Of a DNA stretch of 24,850 nucleotides, positions 1-8,700 are shown piece by piece. The stretch is from positions 1-24,850 of IMG/VR virus record IMGVR_UViG_3300031857_001293; one strand, 5' to 3'. Under the pieces are notes generated by a model that worked only from the letters and a program-made list of their open reading frames with translations, ran no database searches and was not told where the DNA came from. Source of the DNA: a virus. Within the stretch, counting starts at the first letter, position 1; each line of letters begins with the position of its first letter. A program made the position numbers and the translations under genes.

Positions 1-2
1 AA

Positions 3-434
3 TCATTGCTGCGGTGTTGTCCGCTGACACCGATGGTCGACAGCAAGCGGCGCGAGCATGGCGTCAGCTATGGCTTGAGTGAGGCGGGGTATGATGTCCG
101 CATCAAGCAAGAGGTGCGGCTGAACCCTCAGAACAAGTTCGTTTTGGCATCAACGATAGAGCGGTTTGAGATGCCGAACCATTTGGTCGGCGTTGTGCAT
201 GACAAATCCACCTGGGCCCGGCAGGGTCTCAGCGTGTTCAACACCGTGATCGAACCAACCTGGGAGGGCTACCTGACCCTCGAGTTGGTCTACCATGGCA
301 ATGGTGAGCTTCTGATCCCGGCAGGCGCTGGCATCGCCCAGGTGCTGTTTTACAGCTTGTTGCAAGAAGCAAGCTACGCTGACGGGAAATACCAAAATCA
401 ACCGGATGAGCCGGTTGGTGCGAAATTCGTTTAG
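3..434 (+). CDS. dcd: dCTP deaminase / dUTPase-fold protein, 5'-truncated by the window edge
   Basis: This enzyme deaminates dCTP to dUTP, and bifunctional forms continue to dUMP, so it feeds thymidylate supply for phage DNA synthesis. Counting from the TTG at position 6, the active-site block HDKSTWARQGL sits at residues 65-75 (Ser68 and Arg72 match the catalytic Ser/Arg of E. coli Dcd). The block IEPTWEGYLTLEL places the general-base Glu at residue 93, and the PAGAGIAQ loop follows. The frame is open to the left edge, and the family usually has more residues before the GVSYGLSEAGYDVRI segment, so the true start probably lies outside the window and the TTG is not the real start. The next gene begins 12 bases downstream and the whole block points to DNA replication. 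The family assignment is secure. Whether it acts only on dCTP or also on dUTP cannot be told from the sequence. Confidence 0.85.
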   Translation, partial: SLLRCCPLTPMVDSKRREHGVSYGLSEAGYDVRIKQEVRLNPQNKFVLASTIERFEMPNHLVGVVHDKSTWARQGLSVFNTVIEPTWEGYLTLELVYHGNGELLIPAGAGIAQVLFYSLLQEASYADGKYQNQPDEPVGAKFV

Positions 435-446
435 AAAGGCATACCC

Positions 447-938
447 ATGACAACCCAGATCACCATGATTAAAGACCTGAAGAAAAGCTGCGGAGACTGC
501 TCGGCATGCTGCTCTGGCGCGCTGAGTGGGCAGGCCCACGGTCATTTTTTCTTCAAGGGTCGGCCCTGCTTTTTCCTCAAAAACAGCGGGTGCTCGATCT
601 ATGAGGACCGGCCCGAGAACCCCTGCGTCACTTACAAGTGCGGCTATCTGACGGAGGCGTTCTTTCCTGAGTGGATGCGGCCCGATCAGTGCGGGTTCAT
701 CGCTACCGCCCGTGTGCATCGCTATATGGAGAAGGTGAAGGATGGCGACACAGAGCACGACGTCGAGCGTATGATCCCCTACATGCAACTGATCGAGTAT
801 CAGGGCCCAACCAGCGCCAGGGCCCTCTGGTGGTTCATTGAGAAGCATCTGGAGGGGTCGATCCCCAACCTGCTGATTGAAATTGATGGCGGGTATCAGC
901 GCATGGGCAGCATGGACTTCCTGCGGGCCAAGCTCTAG
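447..938 (+). CDS. YkgJ-like zinc/iron-chelating cysteine-cluster protein
   Basis: This is a 163-residue soluble protein with a CGDCSACC motif (CxxCxxCC) at residues 15-22. A second cysteine set follows in the form C-x5-C..YxxRPxxCxxYxC, around residues 41-65. This layout is the hallmark of the YkgJ family (CxxCxxCC domain, PF03692), which is predicted to bind zinc or an iron-sulfur centre; no biochemical role is established for phage members. No membrane segment or signal peptide is visible. A GAAAGG ribosome-binding site overlaps the upstream stop codon. An alternative start is the ATG at codon 7. It sits between dCTP deaminase and DNA polymerase, so it is expressed with the replication genes. 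A link to nucleotide metabolism or redox chemistry is only a guess from position. Confidence 0.7.
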   Translation: MTTQITMIKDLKKSCGDCSACCSGALSGQAHGHFFFKGRPCFFLKNSGCSIYEDRPENPCVTYKCGYLTEAFFPEWMRPDQCGFIATARVHRYMEKVKDGDTEHDVERMIPYMQLIEYQGPTSARALWWFIEKHLEGSIPNLLIEIDGGYQRMGSMDFLRAKL

Positions 939-965
939 CCTGTAGACCGCAATGGATAACTGAGA

Positions 966-2810
966 ATGACGACGTGGGTTTTTGACACTGAGACGATGCC
1001 GAACCGCACCCTAATCTGCGCCAAAAACGTGGATACGGGTGCGTGGTTCGACCTGTGGCGGCATGAGCCGAACGCCCCGGATCGGCTAACGCAATTCATC
1101 GGTCAGCCGAAAGCGACATTTGTCGGGTTTAATTCCAAGTCGTTCGACAGTCTGATCGTCTCGGCATTCTGCGCCGGGCGCACAGAACTCGAGATCAAGC
1201 GCATTGCGGATGACATTATCAACAACAATGTGCCGCCCTGGATAGCGATGCGTAAGTTCGCGTTGGAGGACGTGTTTGCCGATCACATCGACCTGATCGA
1301 GGTGGCACCCTCGTTCGTGGGCCTCAAAGCCTACGGGGCCCGCATGCACATGCCGCGCCTGCAAGAGATGCCCTTGGCACATGACGCATTCCTTGAGCCG
1401 GATCAGGAGGCGCTGCTGCTGGAGTATTGCCACAACGACGTGGAAACGACGGTGGAGCTTCTCAACCAGCTTGAGAAGGAGGTCGTCCTCCGGGTGGAGA
1501 TGAGCCGCCGCTACGGCGTCGACATGCGGAGCAAGTCTGATGCTCAGATGGCCGAGCAGGTCTACATCACGACGATGGGCCTGCAACGCGCAAAGAACGA
1601 CATCCCAACACACGTTGTGTATACAGCCCCCAAGTTCCTGCGGTTCAAAGATGCCGGGCTTCAGCACATTCTGAACAGCGTCGATGGCCGTCAATTTGAG
1701 GTCAACCCCGAAACCGGTTACGTCAAACTGCCTGACTTCCTGGGCGATGCGTCGGTGAAGTTTGGCACAGGCGAGTATCAACTCGGGGTCGGTGGTATCC
1801 ACAGCGTGCATGACCGCAAGGTATGCCACATTGCGGGCGACGACGTGATCTGCGACATCGACGCCGCCAGCTTCTACCCGAGCATCATCCTCGAGTGCGG
1901 CTTTGTGCCGGAGAACCTGGGGCAGCGGTTCATCGAGGAGTATCGGACGATCTACGACCGGCGGCTGGAGGCCAAGCGGGCCGGTGACAAGGTGACCGAC
2001 GGCACGTTGAAGATTTCTCTCAACGGCACATTCGGCAAACTGGCCAGCCGCTATTCGGTGCTCTACTCGCCCGATCTGATGCTGGCAGTGACGCTGACCG
2101 GGCAATTGACGCTGTTGATGCTGATCGAGTGGCTGGAGGCTGTTGGTGCTACCACGCTCAGCGCCAACACTGACGGCATTGCCATCCGCTACCCAAAAAA
2201 TCTTGACCCGGCTATTCAGCAGGCGGTTGCAAAATTTGGCGAGACCTCTAAATTCAGCTTTGAGTTCACGTCTTACCGCGTGCTCGCCATGAAAGATGTC
2301 AATAACTACATAGCTGTAAAACCGGATAGATCGTTGAAAACCAAAGGCATTTACGCCCCGTTATCGCTGAAGAAGAACCCCACCGCTCAGGTGTGCGCCG
2401 ATGCGGCTGGGCAGTGGCTGGCCAAGGGTGTGTCGTTCCTCGAGACAATCAAGGCGGCCCCGTTCTGCGATTTCATCTCTGCTCGCAACGTGACGGGTGG
2501 CGGCGAGCAGATGGGCAAATACCTGGGCAAGGTGGTTCGCTGGTATCAGTCGAATGACCCAGCCCTCGAGCCGATCCGGTACAAAACGAACGGCAATAAA
2601 GTACCTAAGACCGACGGTGCCCGAGCCTGCATGGAATTGCCCGACAAGGTTGAGCACCCGCCGGACTTGGATTACGAGTGGTATCACAGGGAGGCCATCA
2701 AGATTGCGGTGGCCCTGGGATGTACGAATTACCTGACACCCGACGACATAACTCTGATAACGCCACCCCCTAAGATCAGGAAGATCAAAAATGGAAAACC
2801 CAAACAGTAA
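966..2810 (+). CDS. Family B-type replicative DNA polymerase with 3'-5' exonuclease, compact palm
   Basis: This is the phage replicative DNA polymerase. The proofreading exonuclease is N-terminal: Exo I is FDTETM (Asp7, Glu9), Exo II is GFNSKSFD (Asn56, Asp61) and Exo III is YCHNDVE (Asp158). Polymerase motif A is DAASFYPSII with Asp299, motif B is KISLNGTFG (Lys349 to Gly357), and motif C is SANTDGI, where Asp403 is the metal ligand and the first Asp of the usual DTDS is Asn401. KTKGIY at 458-463 resembles the KxY motif of family B. At 614 residues it is shorter than most cellular family B enzymes. The spacing from A to B is only about 50 residues, which leaves no room for a large insertion such as the TPR1 of protein-primed polymerases. 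It overlaps the next gene by 20 bases. Family B is well supported; whether priming uses RNA or a protein is unknown. Confidence 0.87.
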   Translation: MTTWVFDTETMPNRTLICAKNVDTGAWFDLWRHEPNAPDRLTQFIGQPKATFVGFNSKSFDSLIVSAFCAGRTELEIKRIADDIINNNVPPWIAMRKFALEDVFADHIDLIEVAPSFVGLKAYGARMHMPRLQEMPLAHDAFLEPDQEALLLEYCHNDVETTVELLNQLEKEVVLRVEMSRRYGVDMRSKSDAQMAEQVYITTMGLQRAKNDIPTHVVYTAPKFLRFKDAGLQHILNSVDGRQFEVNPETGYVKLPDFLGDASVKFGTGEYQLGVGGIHSVHDRKVCHIAGDDVICDIDAASFYPSIILECGFVPENLGQRFIEEYRTIYDRRLEAKRAGDKVTDGTLKISLNGTFGKLASRYSVLYSPDLMLAVTLTGQLTLLMLIEWLEAVGATTLSANTDGIAIRYPKNLDPAIQQAVAKFGETSKFSFEFTSYRVLAMKDVNNYIAVKPDRSLKTKGIYAPLSLKKNPTAQVCADAAGQWLAKGVSFLETIKAAPFCDFISARNVTGGGEQMGKYLGKVVRWYQSNDPALEPIRYKTNGNKVPKTDGARACMELPDKVEHPPDLDYEWYHREAIKIAVALGCTNYLTPDDITLITPPPKIRKIKNGKPKQ

Positions 2811-3141
2811 GACGGTCTTTGTGATTCAGGCCGACAAAAACAAAGATTTCTCAGATGCTCGTCGTTTTGGGAATTTGCGAGCGGTGTTTAACAACCCGCG
2901 CAAGCCCTACGATACGAGTGCGATGATAGACCGCGCAAAGCGAGTGCTCCGAGATTGGAAGCCGGGTGACTACCTGCTGATGATCGGAGACCCGACGCTA
3001 TGCGCTGTCTGTATGACCCTGGTCACCGAAGAGTATGATCAGGTGAACGTGCTTAGCTGGGACCGCGAGACGTTCCAATATCTGAAACAGGAATGGGATT
3101 TCCGCCAGTTGAGCTTTGACTTTGGCGAAACCGAAAACTGA
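2791..3141 (+). CDS. Conserved phage protein of unknown function
   Basis: This 116-residue soluble protein overlaps the 3' end of the polymerase gene by 20 bases, which suggests translational coupling. It has a beta-strand start (TVFVIQADKNKDFSDA), a central DYLLMIGDPTL segment near residues 60-71 and a late LSWDRETFQYL segment near 88-99. This succession (VxVIQ, DYLLxxGDP, LxWDRxxxxY) matches a small protein family that I recognise from other phage replication blocks, but I know of no function for it. No catalytic motif, membrane segment or metal-binding pattern is evident. Its location between polymerase and the Sak4-like ATPase suggests an accessory role in replication or recombination, by inference only. 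Confidence 0.75.
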   Translation: MENPNSKTVFVIQADKNKDFSDARRFGNLRAVFNNPRKPYDTSAMIDRAKRVLRDWKPGDYLLMIGDPTLCAVCMTLVTEEYDQVNVLSWDRETFQYLKQEWDFRQLSFDFGETEN

Positions 3142-3159
3142 CAACGAAAGGATAACACA

Positions 3160-3900
3160 ATGAGTGATTGGACAAGCAACCTGCGGAAGGGCAAGCAATC
3201 TGTGCCGCCGCGTATTGTCATCTATGGCGGCCACGGCATCGGCAAGAGCACGCTCGCCAGCCAGTTTCCCAGGCCGATTTTTATCAGCACGGAAGACGGT
3301 CTCGACAGCCTCGATGTGACCAGCTTTCCCAAAGCCACGCACATCAAGGACGTGGTTGAGAGCATCAAGACGCTGATCAAAGAGGATCACGATTTTCAGA
3401 CCGTGGTGATCGACTCCGTCGATTGGCTGGTAGAGCCCCTCATCGTCAGCAACGTCGAGGCCACGCACGAGGCCAAGGATTTGGCATACGGCAAGGGTCA
3501 GATGATGGTCGCCGAAGAGTTCCGCGAAATCCTTCAGGGCCTTGATGTGCTGCGCCTGAAGAGAAACATGAACGTGGTGCTGATCGCCCATGCCACGGTG
3601 GTGCGGTTTGAAGACCCGCGCACTGAGCCGTATGACCGCTATCAGCCGAAGCTGCCGAACCGCTGCAATGCGCTGTTGCAAGAGTGGGCTGACGTGATTG
3701 CGTTTGCCGCATTCAAGGTGATCATCCGCAAGAGCGATACAGGCTTCAATAAGGAAAAGACGCGCGGCGTCACGACCGGCGAGCGCCTCCTGCATTTTGT
3801 CGAGAACCCCGCCTATGCGGCTAAGAACCGCTATGCCTGTCCCGACGAAATCGAGATGACGATTGAGAATCTCGGAAAAGTTATCCCCATCGCAAACTGA
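3160..3900 (+). CDS. Sak4-like RecA-fold ATPase (AAA_24), recombination protein
   Basis: This is a 246-residue P-loop ATPase. The Walker A motif GGHGIGKST spans residues 23-31, with Lys29 and Ser30. The Walker B strand TVVIDSVDWL has Asp85. A later strand, MNVVLIAHATV, is the position where RecA-type proteins place a sensor residue. The short length, the start close to the P-loop and the immediately following DUF669 gene are typical of Sak4/AAA_24 proteins. These are RecA/Rad51-core relatives known in phages to promote single-strand annealing. A GAAAGG ribosome-binding site lies 8 bases before the ATG. With the downstream SSB-like protein, PD-(D/E)XK nuclease and RuvC-like resolvase it would form a phage-encoded annealing recombination pathway. 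The P-loop ATPase call is certain; the Sak4 subgroup is strongly suggested by context. Confidence 0.85.
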   Translation: MSDWTSNLRKGKQSVPPRIVIYGGHGIGKSTLASQFPRPIFISTEDGLDSLDVTSFPKATHIKDVVESIKTLIKEDHDFQTVVIDSVDWLVEPLIVSNVEATHEAKDLAYGKGQMMVAEEFREILQGLDVLRLKRNMNVVLIAHATVVRFEDPRTEPYDRYQPKLPNRCNALLQEWADVIAFAAFKVIIRKSDTGFNKEKTRGVTTGERLLHFVENPAYAAKNRYACPDEIEMTIENLGKVIPIAN

Positions 3901-3915
3901 GAAAGGAATACGACA

Positions 3916-4407
3916 ATGGCTAAGTTTGGATTTGACGTTACCGAGGTCGAACCGTCCGCCCCCCGGGGTGATTATGAACCGATACCGGCAGGTAATTATA
4001 TCCTTAAGGCCCTCGAGGCTGATGAGAAGAAAACCGCAAGCGGCGGCACCATGATCACCGTAAAGTTTGAGGTGGTTAAGGGCGAGCATGTCGGTCGCCT
4101 GCTCTGGCAGAATTTTAACACTGTGAACAACAGCCCTACCGCCCAAAGCATTGGGCGTGGGCAGATTGTGGCCTGGGCGCATGCTTGCGGTAAGCCGAAT
4201 GCCGATGACACTGACAAGCTGCTCGGCAAGCCGTTTGCTGCGTCGGTGGACATCGACCCAGCAAAGAACGGTTACAAGGCCAGCAACAAGATCAAGGCGT
4301 TCCTGGCCCAGCAGGACGATGGCGAGGCCCCTGCGAAGAAGGCCCCGCCTGCACCCAAGCCTGCCACCAAGTCTGCCCCAGCAGGCAACGCAAACCCCTG
4401 GGATTGA
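3916..4407 (+). CDS. DUF669 family protein, likely single-stranded DNA-binding partner of the Sak4-like ATPase
   Basis: This is a 163-residue protein. The conserved core runs over about residues 1-130, with YEPIPAGNYILKALEADEKK and then TMITVKFEVVKGEHVGRLLWQNFN, as in DUF669 (PF05037). A lysine/alanine/proline-rich, probably disordered linker follows (about 136-157), and the protein ends in NPWD. A folded beta-rich core, a flexible linker and a short acidic or aromatic tip is the plan of bacterial SSB proteins, and DUF669 proteins are regularly encoded beside Sak4-type recombinases, so a single-strand DNA-binding role is likely. It starts 15 bases after the ATPase stop codon, with GAAAGGA as ribosome-binding site, and ends 3 bases before the nuclease gene. 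DNA binding itself is inferred. Confidence 0.8.
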   Translation: MAKFGFDVTEVEPSAPRGDYEPIPAGNYILKALEADEKKTASGGTMITVKFEVVKGEHVGRLLWQNFNTVNNSPTAQSIGRGQIVAWAHACGKPNADDTDKLLGKPFAASVDIDPAKNGYKASNKIKAFLAQQDDGEAPAKKAPPAPKPATKSAPAGNANPWD

Positions 4408-4410
4408 TCC

Positions 4411-5247
4411 ATGGTAGCCATCCCGCCCCCTCCTGAGCAGCAGATCGTAAACCGCATCTATGCGGCAATTGAGAAGGAAAAGGTCAACCCTGACCTGTAC
4501 CTGGGGCGGCTTGGTTCCTCTTTCATAGGCGAGGAGTGCCTCCGTCAAATCTGGCTCGAGTGGCGAGGTTTCGCCCGTGGCCAGTTTGAAGGGCGCATGC
4601 TTCGCCTGTTTGAGACGGGGCACTTGCAAGAGGAGCGGATCGTGGCCGATCTGCGCCGGGCAGGGTTTGCCGTCTGGGACAAGCGCGAGGATGGTCGACA
4701 GTTTGAGTTTGTCGACCAGACCGGGCATTTCATCACAAAGGTCGACGGTGTGGTGAAAAACGTCCCAGAGAGCGATGAGCCGCACCTGCTGGAGATTAAG
4801 ACCCACAACAGGAAGAGCTTCGACAGCCTGCTGAAGAAGGGCGTGCAAGGCGCGAAGCCGCTGCATTACGCCCAGGTGCAGATCAGCATGGCGCTGGGTG
4901 GATTCACCCGGGCGCTGTATGTGGCCCTCTGCAAGGACGACGAGCAGTTTTATGTCGAGCGCGTCGAGGAAGACAAAGCCTTCCAGGCGAAACTGCAAAC
5001 CAAGATCACCAAGCTGGTTGAGGCTCAGTTGCGCCCGGCAGGCATCAGCGACGATGCGTCGTCCTTTGGCTGCAAGTTTTGCAGCATGAAGGCGGTCTGC
5101 ACCAAGGAAACCCCGCCCCTACATCACTGCCGCACCTGCGCCATGTGCTCGGCAGGTGCCGAAGGCAAATGGGTTTGCAATTTGAACAGCTTCACCCTGA
5201 CCCTGGATGAACAACGCCAGGGCTGTGAACATCACGAGGCTCTATGA
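4411..5247 (+). CDS. PD-(D/E)XK (RecB/Cas4-like) nuclease with cysteine-rich C-terminus
   Basis: This 278-residue nuclease has the motif order of the RecB-like PD-(D/E)XK superfamily. GHLQEE (about 70-75) supplies the first acidic residue. VDG has Asp112. LLEIKTHN carries the Glu128-x-Lys130 pair. HYAQVQ (152-157) matches the QxxxY-type helix of RecB/Cas4/AddB nucleases. After residue 220 there are eight cysteines, in a C-x2-C-x5-C group (221, 224, 230), a C-x2-C-x2-C group (240, 243, 246) and singles at 256 and 272. Cas4 and AddB use C-terminal cysteines for an iron-sulfur cluster, but here the number and spacing suggest one or two zinc or Fe-S sites. It is likely a 5'-3' or end-processing exonuclease that makes single strands for the Sak4/DUF669 pair. 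The stop codon overlaps the RuvC-like start by 4 bases. Confidence 0.85.
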   Translation: MVAIPPPPEQQIVNRIYAAIEKEKVNPDLYLGRLGSSFIGEECLRQIWLEWRGFARGQFEGRMLRLFETGHLQEERIVADLRRAGFAVWDKREDGRQFEFVDQTGHFITKVDGVVKNVPESDEPHLLEIKTHNRKSFDSLLKKGVQGAKPLHYAQVQISMALGGFTRALYVALCKDDEQFYVERVEEDKAFQAKLQTKITKLVEAQLRPAGISDDASSFGCKFCSMKAVCTKETPPLHHCRTCAMCSAGAEGKWVCNLNSFTLTLDEQRQGCEHHEAL

Positions 5248-5705
5248 TGCTGACAATTGGAATTGATCCGGGCCTAACCGGTGCCGTGGGCGTGCTCGAA
5301 AACGGCGAGTTTCTAGCCGTCTTTGACATGCCCACGGTGTCGAAAGGCTCCGGCAGTGTGAAGAATGAGGTGGACCCGGCGGGCCTCGCCGCAATTCTTC
5401 GTGACTATCATGCGCTATGCGTGATCGAGCGAGTCAACGCGATGCCCAAGCAAGGCTCCTCATCGACATTCAGCCTGGGCGACAGTTTTGGAGCCGCCCG
5501 GGCGGTTGTGGCTACAATGGGCATCAGCCTGACTTACGTCACGCCAACGGCCTGGAAGAAGCATTTCAAGCTGCCGTCAGACAAAGAGATGAGCCGTGCC
5601 CTGGCGATCCGCATGTTCCCTTCAGCACCCCTCAATCTGAAGAAACACGCGGATCGCGCCGAAGCCCTGTTGATGGCGCGGTGGCTCTACGAGACGCAGC
5701 GGTAA
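5244..5705 (+). CDS. RuvC-like Holliday junction resolvase
   Basis: This 153-residue protein has the RNase H-fold resolvase motifs in order. IGIDPGLTGA carries catalytic Asp8, VIERV carries Glu62, and KKHADRAEALLMA near residues 133-145 carries His135, Asp137 and Glu140 in the HxxADA-like C-terminal helix of RuvC. PTAWKKHFKL (101-110) resembles the conserved phage RuvC segment before that helix. It is expected to cut branched DNA made during recombination and late replication, clearing concatemers before packaging. Its ATG overlaps the stop codon of the nuclease gene (ATGA), and an in-frame ATG follows directly. It is the last gene of the plus-strand arm; its TAA lies three bases from the stop codon of the opposing arm. 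Confidence 0.87.
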   Translation: MMLTIGIDPGLTGAVGVLENGEFLAVFDMPTVSKGSGSVKNEVDPAGLAAILRDYHALCVIERVNAMPKQGSSSTFSLGDSFGAARAVVATMGISLTYVTPTAWKKHFKLPSDKEMSRALAIRMFPSAPLNLKKHADRAEALLMARWLYETQR

Positions 5706-5715
5706 GCCTTACTGC
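5699..5715. terminator. Small hairpin at the convergent gene junction, possible bidirectional terminator
   Basis: The two facing TAA stop codons (5703-5705 plus, 5711-5709 minus) lie around a three-base loop, GCC. They extend to a seven-pair stem, GCGGTAA with TTACTGC, including one G-T wobble. No T-tract follows on either strand, so it is weak as an intrinsic terminator, and the TAA/TTA part of the stem arises automatically from facing stop codons. It is the only structure seen where the two transcription arms meet. Confidence 0.2.
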
Positions 5716-8700
5716 GGAAGGCGCGTTGCCATCACGTTTACGTTGATGGGTTCAGGCTGGCGGTTGGATACGTTTTCCAATGCCCGGATAGCTGCAGCCA
5801 CGCTTGTTGGATTGTTTGACGCCAGCATTTCCGTGATCCGAACGGCGCGAGCCTCATCCAACTGTCCGTTTTGAACGGCCTGCGTAACCAACCTTGTGAG
5901 CGATTGGTCAAACCCTCCGATTGCCGCAGAACTGTTACGAGACGTTTGATTGGCCCGATGAAACAATTGCGCTTCTCGATTGAGGGTGGCTGTGAACAGG
6001 TCGGCATAAGCGGGCGTTTCAAAAATTGCCCCGATGCGATTACGCATTGCCGGTGAATTGATCAGGCTTTGCGTGCTCGCCAAACTGGCCGCCGGATTCA
6101 TAACAGAGCCGTAGATGTTTTGAACTGAACCGACACCCTGCTGAGGATCGGCGCTCTCCTCTTCAAAAAGTGCGCGACCGGCAGGGCCAGCCAGCCAGCC
6201 TTGCAGGCGACGAACAGCCTGATCCTGCTGCCCAGGCAGACGCGCATCTCGCATGAGCGCCGCGAACAGCGTTGGATCAGGATCGGTTACGGCCCGAGAA
6301 ATCAATCTCGCCGCACGATCAGAAGTTATATTTGTAAAAAAATTATTAAGCGCGCTTGATGCAATTGCCGGAGTTTGAATGTTTCCAGTGCCGGTAACTT
6401 GGGAGACTTTACGACCAATTGCCGCACCACCTAGCTGAAGAAGCCTGTTTATCAATCTGTTTTGTGGTTCAACAACAATGCCGCCAATGTCGGGCAAATC
6501 ACCGCGAGCACGCTCCAGCGCGGTAAACTCCGTTCCAATTTGACGAAGGCGATTAAGTTCTTCAGGGCTAAAAACAGCCTCAAACACCGCGCGCTGTTTA
6601 GGACCATTCAGCATTTCAAGAATGGTGCTGCCTCGGAAAACTTCACCATTAAGGCCCGTTTGGCGAGAATTGGCCAAAACATTGTCTACAAAAGCACCCC
6701 GGAGGCCAGCCAAAGCCGCCCCGGAACTGTCGCGGGCCGCTGATCGCCTGAGCGATGTGGCAGCTTCAACGGGATTGTCCGCTCTAAATATGCGCGTCAC
6801 CGCATCGTTAGGGTTGCCTTCCAAGAACCGTGCAATTGCTGTTTCTCGGGGGTTTTCTAAATTGCGAGAAACACCAATTTGGCGAGCTCCGGCACCCCGG
6901 GCTCGGGTTTGAGCTTCCAGGGCGTTGGTGACGGTTTCACGAAGTTGAGGATATTGCTCCAAGAGCGCCTCATTGCTCCGCATCCAAGACTCAACCGCTT
7001 CAGGTTTTAGACGACCTTCTGCTGTGACCGCACGATCACGCAGGGAACGGGTCAGGTAATCTTGGATGGCGTTTTGAACAACTTCGTTTTGACCCGCCCC
7101 GATATTGGTCGGATCAGAAGTTGCGACACGCAAGGCGCTTTCAGCAACACCCCCCTGCACGCCGCCCTGACCGATGAGGCTGGTCAGTGTCATTTCAGCC
7201 GGAATCGCAGGTGATCCGCCGCGCGTATCAACAAGCCTTCCCGCCGGGCCTTCAGTAAACGTCTCATTTAGCCGTCGAGAAAAATCACGGGCAAGCGCAT
7301 ACGGGCCGCCGATATCACCCAAGCTATTCATTGTTTTTAAAGTGGCTTTAGCCAAGTCTCCAGCTATACGAGCCTGATTGGGCTGCCCGGCGTCAGACGC
7401 ACGACGTGCAATATCCAACATTTCCGAACGAAAACCTTGAAGTTCTGAAGGAATTTCAAAGTCTCCAAGAAGTCGTTCCCCTTTCTTATTGGGTGCAAGA
7501 AAGCCGCGCGCAAACTCAGGAATATTTTGTTGTTGAGTGCGCGCAGTATCTGCAACAAGTTTATCAAATTCAACAAACAGCGGCCTAGTATCAATTTGCA
7601 CTTCTTTTGGAATTTCGTTCCAAAGAGTGTTTTCTTGTTTTCGCGCTGCTCTATACGCTTTTTCAAATTCTTCACGAACAACGCGAGAAGCGTCTTCAGC
7701 TGTTGACTGAGGCTCCAATGCCGCAACACGTTCACTCGCTTGGGTTCGAGCTTGTTCAACACGGGCTTGAAGGGCAGCATTCAACCGATCACGGCGGTTT
7801 TCCAAAAACGCTCGCGTTTGGGTTGGGTCACCACCAAGAGCGCGGGTTTCTTCCAACAAGGTCGCCTGCGCTGCTTCGGCCCGATCACGAAGAGACTTTT
7901 CAATTGTCGGATCAGATTTTGCAACAGCGCGCTCCAGCGATAAAAGCAGTGGCTGTTGCGTGCGCTGGGCAGGCGTCAGGTCAGCGATTGTAGAGGTTTC
8001 GGCAGCAACGGCTGCCGCTTCGGGATCAGCCGTGAGGCTTTGCAGGCGACCGGGGGCGCGCGTCGGATCGGCTTGCGCTTCCCGCGCCCGACCGACCGCA
8101 CGAGTAACCAATCCCGTAGGGCCATACCGCAAGAGCATGCCAGCAAGCCCGGGCGAAACACCGCCGACGAGTTCACCGATCATGCCACCATACGGGCTGT
8201 CCGGGTTGTACTCTTCCCCAACAAAACGACCGGCCCCGGCACCTGCGCCAGACGCCAATTCACCTGCGACAGTGGAAGCTGGCGCAACAAATTGACCGAA
8301 ACGACCCGTCGAAGACCCAACCGGCGCTTGCGCGATACGTTGGCCCACACCAGCAACAAGAGGGTTCGCTGAAGATGCTGCCAAACGAGCGGCACCATAG
8401 CCGGGCACCAGCATACCCACCGATTCGCCAACGCCGCGCCCGATGTACTCCGCAGGTGTTTCAGGCTGTTGATCGACTCCTGGCACCATTTGGGCTCCAG
8501 TAGCCCGACCGAACCTCGACATGCCCGATTCAATGCTTGCTGAACCGCCGAAGGGCCGATCACTGACCGGCATGCCGGTGTATTTCAAAGCGAGGTTGGC
8601 CAGATCAACGGGCATGCCAAGCACCGATGCGATGCCACGATTTAGAAATGGAAGCGCGCCCCCGCCGCGCCCGGTTTCTTCGGCGGGCTCCGAAAAACTA

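Noticed and set aside
150-848. Minus-strand open frame of 232 residues across dCTP deaminase and the YkgJ-like gene
   Set aside because: It is antisense to two conserved proteins and shows no motif of its own.
1086-2105. Minus-strand open frame of 339 residues opposite the DNA polymerase
   Set aside because: It is antisense to conserved exonuclease and polymerase motifs, with His/Val/Leu-rich shadow composition.
2998-4998. Long open frame of 666 residues on the minus strand
   Set aside because: It lies opposite four plus-strand genes with clear motifs (Sak4-like ATPase, DUF669, nuclease), has no recognisable domain and is a by-product of GC-rich codon bias.
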